Of a DNA stretch of 11,917 nt, positions 6,320-11,917 are shown in pieces. Origin of the DNA: Anaerolineales bacterium. Lineage in GTDB: Bacteria; Chloroflexota; Anaerolineae; Anaerolineales; VGOW01. The notes under the pieces are model-generated. The model saw only the letters and a list, made by a program, of their open reading frames with translations, made no database searches and was not told the origin of the DNA. Position numbers and translations under genes: made by a program. Where the stretch lies: positions 1 through 11,917 of the forward strand of contig CAKKQG010000001.1 of NCBI GenBank assembly GCA_919901875.1, in the 5' to 3' direction. Numbering within the stretch: position 1 is the first letter of the stretch; every line of letters starts with the position of its first letter.

Positions 6320-8307
6320 CTTTCCGCAATGGGTAGAAAAATATGAAACGCCGTCCCGATCCCGGAAAAGCTTTCGACAAAGATCGAACCCTTGTGGGCG
6401 TTGACGATGCGTTTGGTGATAGCCAGACCGAGCCCGGTGCCGTCGGCTTTGGTGGTGATGAATGGATCGAAGATGCGCTGCTGTATCTCGATTGGGATGC
6501 CGTGTCCGGTATCGCTGAAGATCAATTCAACAAAATTGCCGCGCGGCGTTTGGGCGTGCGCTGCCTTGAAGCATTTAATGGATAGCGTGCCATTCGTGCC
6601 AATGGCATCTACGGCGTTGACGATCAGATTCGTGAAGACCTGATCCATCTGATTTAAATCCGCCATCACTTGCGGCGTAGTCGGATCGATCTCTTTTTCA
6701 AGTTGGATGTTGAGTTTCGCCAGACGCGGCGCCCAACGGATGAGAGTCCGCGTGAGTAATGGAACGAGGGACGTTTGTTGGTAGTTGGCTTCGGACGATT
6801 TGACAGCCAGCAAAACATTATTGACAAGTTGATCGATCCGCAGGACTTCTGCTTGCATCATGCCCACGCGCTCGGCAAGCGGATCGGGCGGAAGAAATTT
6901 TGTGGCGAACAAACCAAGCCCGGTGGAGATTCCGTTAAGCGGGTTTCGCACATCGTGGGCGAAGATGGCTGAAACGTCGCCAAGCCAAGCGCGCCGTTCC
7001 AGATGATCGCTTTGTGTCTGGAAAAATTTTTGCTGGCGGCGATCCGTAATGACGATCAGCCCACCGATGAAGGTGTTGCCGCGACTCATCAACGGCGCGG
7101 CGCGGATGAACGCGGCAAGGCTGTCCCCATCGCGCCGAATCAGATCGGTTTCTACGCCGTCCCAACGCGCGCCGCGTTTAAGGGTCTCAATTAGCTGTGA
7201 GGCGAGGGGCTGCGAAGCGACCAGCACATCTTCAAGCGGTTCATTCACCATATCGTTGAGATGAAAACCTAACAGCGTCTCTGCCGCCGAATTAAGATCG
7301 ACGACGCGCCCCATAGCATTGATCCGCAAAATGCCTTCGCTGGTTTGACTCATGATCGCTTCTAGCTGTTGGCTCACTTCAGAGGCGTAGGCTTCAGTTT
7401 CGTTAGTTGTCTGCGCCCGCCGCAGTTGAAGCAGCAGGGCGGAAAAATAGTGCGCGGCAACGGCGGTCAGCGCCGGGACATCCGGCGGCTGGTTGTCTGA
7501 TTCGGTATACATCACGACAAATAATCCCAACAGCGTAGAGCGATCTGAGATGGCGTGAGCGTGGAGGGCGGCAAAGTTTCCGGCGCGTGCCGCGCGTGCC
7601 AGAGCCGAAGCAGGGCGCTCACCCAAGCGCCAACTGAACGCCGCCGATTTCAGGGCGGGATCATCGGCAGCAATGAGTGATGGAAATTTTGAGGGGAAGT
7701 TGATCGCTCGCCCGATGTTGAAACCGGGTGGATTTATGGAACGCCAGTAAAGCATGACGCTCTCCGCGCCGAGCATTTGACGGGATACCCCCAGCGTTTG
7801 TTCAATGAAGTCGTCTGACACGGCGTGAGGCAACGCTTCCATCATCTCGCTAAGCGCGGCGATGGAAACGTGATGGCGATTGAGGCTTTGAGTGGGGATG
7901 CGTTGGGTATATTCGCGCATGAGGATCATCACAAAATCCTCGTCGCCGCGAGTGCAGCTGCTGAGGCGTATGTCTACCGGAATCAAAACGCCACTGCGGG
8001 CGCGGAACAAAATGTTTCGCAACGAGTAATTGACTCCGGCTTCTACGTTGCAAATGATCTTCAGGATTTCTGCCGATTGGTCGGGAGAGAAAATATCTAC
8101 AAGATGAAGCGTATTGAATTCGGCGCGCGAATAGCCGCTAAAGGCAATCGCTTTGTCGTTGGTATAGAAGAAAGCGCCCGAAATGGGTTTAACTAAAAAG
8201 AGCGCGTCAACAAGTTCTTCGACGATGTCCCGGTAACGCTCGTCGTTTTGTTGAGCGCGAAAATTGTTCAGCAGATCGAGCGGTGATGTTTTACGTGTGT
8301 AAGACAA
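6310..8307 (-). CDS. Cytosolic PAS-GAF-PAS histidine kinase, partner of the sigma-54 activator
   Basis: The 665-residue protein has no membrane segment. PAS 1 is at about 25-135, a GAF-like domain at about 150-298, PAS 2 at about 312-425 and the HisKA helix at about 435-505, with His451 in FAHDVRNPLNG. The ATPase domain (about 515-662) shows N-box NLIVNAVDAIG (560-570), DTGHGIP (599-605), IFDPFITTK (612-620) and GTGLGLAI (623-630). This is the NtrB/AtoS class that phosphorylates NtrC-type regulators, and such a regulator gene follows 55 nt later. The start is uncertain: no ATG is available near the N-terminus, the frame closes upstream with TGA, and TTG at 8307 is the best candidate, without a visible Shine-Dalgarno. 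A palindromic element begins 9 nt upstream. The PAS and GAF domains suggest sensing of a small cytoplasmic ligand or redox state; the signal cannot be named. Confidence 0.93.
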   Translation of the reverse strand: MSYTRKTSPLDLLNNFRAQQNDERYRDIVEELVDALFLVKPISGAFFYTNDKAIAFSGYSRAEFNTLHLVDIFSPDQSAEILKIICNVEAGVNYSLRNILFRARSGVLIPVDIRLSSCTRGDEDFVMILMREYTQRIPTQSLNRHHVSIAALSEMMEALPHAVSDDFIEQTLGVSRQMLGAESVMLYWRSINPPGFNIGRAINFPSKFPSLIAADDPALKSAAFSWRLGERPASALARAARAGNFAALHAHAISDRSTLLGLFVVMYTESDNQPPDVPALTAVAAHYFSALLLQLRRAQTTNETEAYASEVSQQLEAIMSQTSEGILRINAMGRVVDLNSAAETLLGFHLNDMVNEPLEDVLVASQPLASQLIETLKRGARWDGVETDLIRRDGDSLAAFIRAAPLMSRGNTFIGGLIVITDRRQQKFFQTQSDHLERRAWLGDVSAIFAHDVRNPLNGISTGLGLFATKFLPPDPLAERVGMMQAEVLRIDQLVNNVLLAVKSSEANYQQTSLVPLLTRTLIRWAPRLAKLNIQLEKEIDPTTPQVMADLNQMDQVFTNLIVNAVDAIGTNGTLSIKCFKAAHAQTPRGNFVELIFSDTGHGIPIEIQQRIFDPFITTKADGTGLGLAITKRIVNAHKGSIFVESFSGIGTAFHIFLPIAESKQ

Positions 8308-8316
8308 GATGATTTC

Positions 8317-8523
8317 ATCACGAATGACTCGAATGGGCGAATATCACGAATGTTTTTTAAAATCGCAACTGCTCAGGCGTCATTGCGAGGAGCGTTCTGT
8401 GCGACGAAGCAATCTCGGTCGCGCCTTGAGATTGCTTCGCAAAGTGCGCTCGCAATGACGGAGTGGCTGGGTTACTTTTTATCGCTCTATTCGTTAAATT
8501 CGTATATTCGAGTCATTCGTGAT
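8317..8523. mobile_element. 207-bp MITE-like nested inverted-repeat element
   Basis: Outer arms at 8317-8351 and 8489-8523 are inverted repeats matching at 30 of 35 positions, with the outermost 18 bp perfect. Each arm is itself built of short attcg-starting units of 8-9 bp. Inside is a second palindrome: 8378-8389 (cgtcattgcgag) pairs with 8449-8460, and 8405-8416 (cgaagcaatctc) pairs with 8428-8439. The inner part matches the widespread GTCATTGCGAG/GAAGCAATCTC type of bacterial palindromic repeat, recognised from memory. It encodes no protein. It fills most of the 288 nt between rpoN and the kinase. No target duplication is evident. Confidence 0.85.
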
Positions 8524-8595
8524 TAGAGTGCGTAAGTCCGGTTCGATTTGGTTTCGCGTATGCAATAAAAACTCAAAACAAAAACAACAAACAAA
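8524..8595. other. Short intergenic remainder downstream of rpoN
   Basis: No gene is seen. Minus-strand sequence just after the rpoN stop is strongly T-rich (A-rich on the plus strand at about 8565-8595) with no hairpin directly before it. A weak terminator role is possible but not supported by structure. Confidence 0.4.
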
Positions 8596-10014
8596 TCAAG
8601 AAAGAAAAACTTCGCGCCCACGCAAACTTGCCGGTAAAATTCCAAGCATCTGACGATACTTCGCCACCGTGCGCCGCGCAACTTTATAACCACGCGGTTT
8701 CAACATCTCGGCGATCTTGGTGTCGGAAAGCGGGGCGGTGCGCTGTTCACTTTTGATAATTGTTTGCACTGCGTCACGCACGGCGAGAGAACGATCAAAA
8801 AACATCGAGAGCGGCACCATGCGACCATTGGGCAGGGCGGCGCACTTGTTGGCAACTGCGCGCGAGATAGTTGATTCGTGAAGTTCCAATCGCTGCGCCA
8901 ACGTCGCCCGAGTCAGCGGTTTAAGATCAGCGTCGCTGCCCAGAATAAATGCCTTCTGCTCTATCGTCATGATCTCGGCTAAACGCTTCATGGTGTTGTT
9001 GCGTTGCTGCACGCACTTGGTAAGCAATGAAGCGCGATCAATATGATTTGCCCAATTCGACTTTTCATCTTCCGAAAGCAGATTGAGACTGGCGCGAATT
9101 TCAGGATCAACGCGCAACGTCCCGCTCATGCCGCTAAACACTTCTACCAAAAGCGGTCCACCCGGTCGCGGGTTATGGCTCATCACAATATCAGGCTCGT
9201 AAAAAACAGATCGGGCGAGAGGAGTAACTCCGCGCCCCGAATCTTGCCAAGCCCGCCCCGGATACGGCGTGAGGTTATGGTGAATAAACAGCGCCGCTTC
9301 TTGTGCCGCCGCCAACGATGCCCGTGCGCCACGGGCAATCGCCACATAATTTCGTTTGATTAAATATTCCCAATAGTTTGAAATAATTTGCAACACTAAA
9401 GGATGCGTCACACCGTTTTCACTCAACACTTCCACTTGCACTAGCAGACTCTCACGAAGATCGCGCGTGGCAACGCCCACCGGATCACACCGTTGAATCA
9501 GTTTCAAGACGCGCTCCACGCTCTCCAGCGAGACACGCAGACTTAGTGCGATGTCGGCCGGATGATCCAACAACAAGCCGCGATCATCAAGGCGTTCCAA
9601 GATGTTGATCGCAATACGTTGTTCGTCGGCGTTGGTGGCGCAAGCAACTTGCCTCAGCAAATGTTCGGCGAGTGTTTCGGTTTGCGGCACACGCTCTGCC
9701 ATCGGCGAATCATCGCTGTCCTCTGCCGCACCGCGCATATTCGGAAGACGCGGCGAAAGAAAAACAATCGGGCAATCACCAGAATCAAGTTGACGTTTGG
9801 CGAGACAGCTCGGGCAGGGCAGGGCGCGGAGTCGGCGACCACATTCGGGGCAGCGAATTTCATCAAGCTGCTGCAAGGCGGGATTCGTTTGCAGTTCGCG
9901 CGTGATCTCATCTTCCAACTCGCTTGTGTTCATCTCAAGCAAGCGCATGGTTTGGGCAAGGCTGGCAGTGGCTTGGGCGCGCTGTTCGGTGGATTGAGAA
10001 AGGAACATTGGCAT
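8596..10014 (-). CDS. rpoN: RNA polymerase sigma-54 factor
   Basis: With the start chosen here the protein has 472 residues, the normal length for RpoN. Region I (about 1-52) is the Gln/Leu-rich activator-interacting segment with QTMRLLEMNTSELEDEI. A core-binding region follows (about 110-320, including PYPGRAWQ). The HTH lies at about 367-389 (LELHESTISRAVANK). The RpoN box ARRTVAKYR is intact at 446-454 and recognises the -24 element. Region II holds an unusual Cys-x2-Cys-x8-Cys-x2-Cys cluster (Cys55, 58, 67, 70) that looks like a small zinc ribbon. The frame is open to a GTG at 10062, but the ATG at 10014 fits region I better and lies just after a sigma-54-like promoter and a sigma-70-like one. 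It directs core polymerase to -24/-12 promoters that need ATP-driven activation; a candidate activator is encoded two genes downstream. Confidence 0.96.
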   Translation of the reverse strand: MPMFLSQSTEQRAQATASLAQTMRLLEMNTSELEDEITRELQTNPALQQLDEIRCPECGRRLRALPCPSCLAKRQLDSGDCPIVFLSPRLPNMRGAAEDSDDSPMAERVPQTETLAEHLLRQVACATNADEQRIAINILERLDDRGLLLDHPADIALSLRVSLESVERVLKLIQRCDPVGVATRDLRESLLVQVEVLSENGVTHPLVLQIISNYWEYLIKRNYVAIARGARASLAAAQEAALFIHHNLTPYPGRAWQDSGRGVTPLARSVFYEPDIVMSHNPRPGGPLLVEVFSGMSGTLRVDPEIRASLNLLSEDEKSNWANHIDRASLLTKCVQQRNNTMKRLAEIMTIEQKAFILGSDADLKPLTRATLAQRLELHESTISRAVANKCAALPNGRMVPLSMFFDRSLAVRDAVQTIIKSEQRTAPLSDTKIAEMLKPRGYKVARRTVAKYRQMLGILPASLRGREVFLS

Positions 10015-10018
10015 GATC

Positions 10019-10047
10019 AGTGTAATTGCAAGAACCATGCCAGTCAA
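10019..10047 (-). promoter_or_regulatory. Sigma-70-like promoter of rpoN overlapping the sigma-54 site
   Basis: TTGACT (10047-10042) and TACACT (10024-10019) are 17 nt apart on the minus strand. The -10 ends 4 nt before the ATG at 10014, so the transcript would be leaderless or nearly so. The two promoter elements share most of their bases, which implies competition between holoenzymes. Confidence 0.5.
10027..10042 (-). promoter_or_regulatory. Sigma-54 type -24/-12 promoter in front of rpoN
   Basis: The minus strand reads TGGCATG, four bases, then TTGCA, against the known consensus TGGCACG-N4-TTGCW. Only one specified base differs, and the GG and GC doublets are exactly 10 nt apart. With the usual offset the transcript would start near 10016, 2 nt before the ATG at 10014. 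Confidence 0.65.
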
Positions 10048-10049
10048 GA

Positions 10050-10058
10050 TGATAAAAT
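10050..10058 (+). promoter_or_regulatory. Extended -10 promoter of the methyltransferase gene
   Basis: The plus strand reads TGATAAAAT, a TGn motif plus TAAAAT (5 of 6 to TATAAT). It ends 6 nt before the ATG at 10065, and no Shine-Dalgarno or properly spaced -35 is seen. A leaderless message is predicted. The site lies within the 50-bp divergent region shared with rpoN. Confidence 0.5.
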
Positions 10059-10064
10059 ACACTC

Positions 10065-10613
10065 ATGCGAAAACTAAAACGCCCTTTGGGATTTACTGGA
10101 TGGAGATGGGACTTATTAGAGGAGGTGCGCGGGCGGACATTGGAAATTGGCTGCGGCTGGGGAAGTAATTTTGATCATTACCCGGCGGAGGCTTCGATCT
10201 CGGCGTTTGACATTGAACCGGCGCGGGCGCGGTCAGCCCACAATAAGCGATCGGGCATCACTCTTTCAACCGCCGACGCTCAACAGATTCCTCACCCCAA
10301 CCATTCATTTGATTCTGTTGTTGGCACGTTGGTCTTCTGTTCCATCCCTCAACCGCACATCGCCCTTGCCGAAATTCGCCGTGTGTTAAAGCCGGGCGGA
10401 AAATTGTTTTTGATCGATCACGTCCGCAGTCATCATCATTGGCTTGGTTCAACTCAAGAATTTTTAAACCCGCTGTGGAATACGGTGACGGGTGGATGTA
10501 ATTTGAATCGTGATAACGAAACGATGATTAAAGATTCGGGATTAAAGATTGAACGAATGATGGTGGGTTGGTATGGGTTGCTCAAGCTGCTGATAGCGAA
10601 TCGTGATGCGTGA
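10065..10613 (+). CDS. Class I SAM-dependent methyltransferase (Methyltransf_11 type)
   Basis: The 182-residue protein has a Rossmann-type SAM site: motif I LEIGCGWGS (26-34), acidic Asp49 after strand 2 (AFDIEP), TADAQQIP (69-76) after strand 3, motif II SFDSVVGTLVFCSI (81-94) and RVLKPGGKL (106-114). The C-terminal part with GGCNLNRDNE and DSGLKIERM resembles the UbiE/METTL7-like group, which acts on small molecules or lipids, but the substrate cannot be named. The protein is short and lacks an added substrate-binding domain. It diverges from rpoN across 50 bp and is followed after 27 nt by trmFO in the same frame and direction, so the two may be co-transcribed. Its last residues (NRDA) and stop codon are encoded within a heptad repeat array. 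Confidence 0.9.
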   Translation: MRKLKRPLGFTGWRWDLLEEVRGRTLEIGCGWGSNFDHYPAEASISAFDIEPARARSAHNKRSGITLSTADAQQIPHPNHSFDSVVGTLVFCSIPQPHIALAEIRRVLKPGGKLFLIDHVRSHHHWLGSTQEFLNPLWNTVTGGCNLNRDNETMIKDSGLKIERMMVGWYGLLKLLIANRDA

Positions 10614-10664
10614 TGCGATACGCCATCAGCCATTAGCGATATGCCATCAGCCATTAGCCATCTG
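10602..10664. repeat. Heptanucleotide array 3 across the methyltransferase/trmFO junction
   Basis: Nine 7-bp units run in phase: cgtgatg twice, cgatacg, ccatcag, ccattag, cgatatg, ccatcag, ccattag, ccatctg. The array covers the methyltransferase stop codon (10611-10613), the whole 27-nt spacer, the trmFO ATG (10641) and its first eight codons (MPSAISHL). It has the same unit length and same total of 63 bp as array 2. Confidence 0.93.
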
Positions 10665-11917
10665 CTCGTTATCGGCGGCGGACTTGCCGGAAGTGAAGCG
10701 GCGTATCAAGCGGCGCAACGCGGAATCAAAGTGCGCTTGTTCGAGATGCGCCCGCGCAAAAATACCGGAGCGCACATCACCGATAAACTGGCCGAGCTTG
10801 TTTGCTCCAATTCACTCGGATCGAATTTAATAGATCGCGCCTCAGGTTTGCTCAAAGCCGAATTGCGGATCATGGATTCGCTCATTGTAAGTTGCGCCGA
10901 CGAGTGCGCGGTGCCGGCAGGCGGCGCGTTGGCGGTTGACCGCGAAAAGTTTGCCGAGTCTGTCACAGCGCGGATCGAATCGCATCCCAACATTGAGATC
11001 ATCCGCGAAGAAGTGACGCGCATCCCCGATGAGCCGTGCATCATCGCCAGTGGACCGCTTACATCCGAATCGTTGGCGAATGATATTGCGCGGACGTTGG
11101 GCAGCGAGCATTTATATTTTTATGACGCACTGGCGCCCATCGTCAACGCCGACTCGATTGATATGAGCATCGCTTTCAAAGCCTCACGCTATGGCAAAGG
11201 TGATGACGACGAGGGCGATTACATCAACTGCCCCTTCAGCAAAGACGAATACGAAAATTTTGTGCGCGAGTTGTTGCACGCCGAGCGCATCCAACTGCGC
11301 GAATTTGAAGAGGCGATCAAAAACGGCGTGAACGCCGGACCCGATAAATTTTTTGAGGGATGTTTGCCGGTTGAGATCATCGCCTCACGCGGCGAGAAAT
11401 CGTTGGCGTTTGGGCCCATGCGCCCCGTCGGTCTCACCGATCCGCGCACGGACAGATGGGCTTACGCCGTTGTGCAACTGCGTCAAGATAATTTGGCGGC
11501 ATCGCTTTACAATATCGTCGGCTTTCAAACGAATCTCACTTGGACGGAACAGAAGCGGGTCTTCCGTTTAATTCCGGGTTTGGGCAACGCCGAGTTCGCG
11601 CGCTATGGGCAGATGCACCGCAACACTTTCATCAACTCGCCAACGCTGCTTGAGCCGACGATGCAGAGTCGCCAACGCCCCGATTTATTTTTTGCCGGAC
11701 AGATCACCGGTGTGGAGGGCTATATGGGCAACGCTGCTTCAGGATTAGTTGCAGGGATCAACGCGGCGCGTTTTCTTACGGGGCTGCCGCCTCTCACCTT
11801 TCCGCCACCGACGATGATCGGGGCGTTGTGCCACTACGTAACTCACGCCGAACCCAAAACTTTCCAGCCGATGAAGGCGGCGTTTGGGTTGATGCCGCCT
11901 CTTGAAAATGCGCCGCG
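10641..11917 (+). CDS. trmFO: Methylenetetrahydrofolate--tRNA-(uracil-5-)-methyltransferase, 3' end cut by window
   Basis: The frame runs open for 425 codons to the window end; known TrmFO proteins are about 435-450 residues, so only a short tail is missing. The N-terminal FAD-binding motif is [14 protein letters not shown] (8-21). Family signatures follow: [17 protein letters not shown] with Cys55, [50 protein letters not shown] with Cys241, [14 protein letters not shown] and [15 protein letters not shown]. Cys55 and Cys241 match the two functional cysteines (53 and 226) of the Bacillus subtilis enzyme. It uses methylenetetrahydrofolate and FAD to make 5-methyluridine at position 54 of tRNA. 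No other ATG or GTG is available upstream before an in-frame stop, yet no Shine-Dalgarno is present, since a heptad repeat array occupies the leader and first codons. Confidence 0.96.
   Translation, partial: MPSAISHLLVIGGGLAGSEAAYQAAQRGIKVRLFEMRPRKNTGAHITDKLAELVCSNSLGSNLIDRASGLLKAELRIMDSLIVSCADECAVPAGGALAVDREKFAESVTARIESHPNIEIIREEVTRIPDEPCIIASGPLTSESLANDIARTLGSEHLYFYDALAPIVNADSIDMSIAFKASRYGKGDDDEGDYINCPFSKDEYENFVRELLHAERIQLREFEEAIKNGVNAGPDKFFEGCLPVEIIASRGEKSLAFGPMRPVGLTDPRTDRWAYAVVQLRQDNLAASLYNIVGFQTNLTWTEQKRVFRLIPGLGNAEFARYGQMHRNTFINSPTLLEPTMQSRQRPDLFFAGQITGVEGYMGNAASGLVAGINAARFLTGLPPLTFPPPTMIGALCHYVTHAEPKTFQPMKAAFGLMPPLENAP

Noticed and set aside
10015..10062. GTG start of rpoN at 10062 giving 16 extra residues
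   Set aside because: The extra part is hydrophobic and unlike RpoN region I, has no ribosome binding site, and overlaps the predicted sigma-54 and sigma-70 promoters.
9562..10077. 171-codon open frame on the plus strand opposite rpoN
   Set aside because: It is antisense to the conserved rpoN frame, shows no domain pattern, and owes its length to the codon bias of rpoN.

Overview
The window looks like the chromosome of a Chloroflexota (probably Anaerolineae-like) bacterium. This is inferred from the gene types (a LiaR-like LuxR response regulator paired with a HisKA_3 kinase, an NHL-like lipoprotein, an RpoN with a cysteine cluster) and from intergenic DNA full of short palindromes and 7-bp tandem repeats. 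No rRNA or other firm taxonomic marker is present, so the assignment is tentative.

Right to left on the minus strand lie: rpoN (sigma-54, 8596-10014); a 207-bp nested inverted-repeat element (8317-8523); a soluble PAS-GAF-PAS histidine kinase (6310-8307); an NtrC-type sigma-54 activator with no DNA-binding domain (5070-6254); a 737-residue lipoprotein with about twelve beta-propeller repeats (2732-4945); a three-way palindrome (2604-2731); a membrane histidine kinase (1094-2584); its LuxR-type response regulator (456-1097, 4-nt overlap); and a small four-helix membrane protein (69-449). Divergent from rpoN on the plus strand are a small SAM methyltransferase (10065-10613) and trmFO (10641 to the window end, lacking only its last residues).

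The main functional story is a compact sigma-54 module: sigma factor, cytosolic kinase and activator in a row. The activator has lost, or never had, the Fis-type helix-turn-helix. That recalls the solution-acting CtcC/FlgR activators of Chlamydia and Helicobacter. A near-consensus sigma-54 promoter lies immediately before the rpoN start, overlapping a sigma-70-like promoter, which suggests autoregulation. The downstream two-component pair with its propeller lipoprotein may be a second, envelope-facing sensing system.

The main structural story is that small repeats repeatedly invade gene edges. Three tandem arrays of unrelated sequence all have a 7-bp period, and each runs into the start or stop codon of neighbouring genes. 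A 42-bp palindrome sits in frame inside the lipoprotein signal peptide and adds 14 residues. A related palindrome supplies the last residues and stop codon region of the NtrC-type activator. Several genes (rpoN, the methyltransferase, the membrane kinase) have a -10-like box 4-6 nt before the start codon and no Shine-Dalgarno, suggesting leaderless mRNAs.
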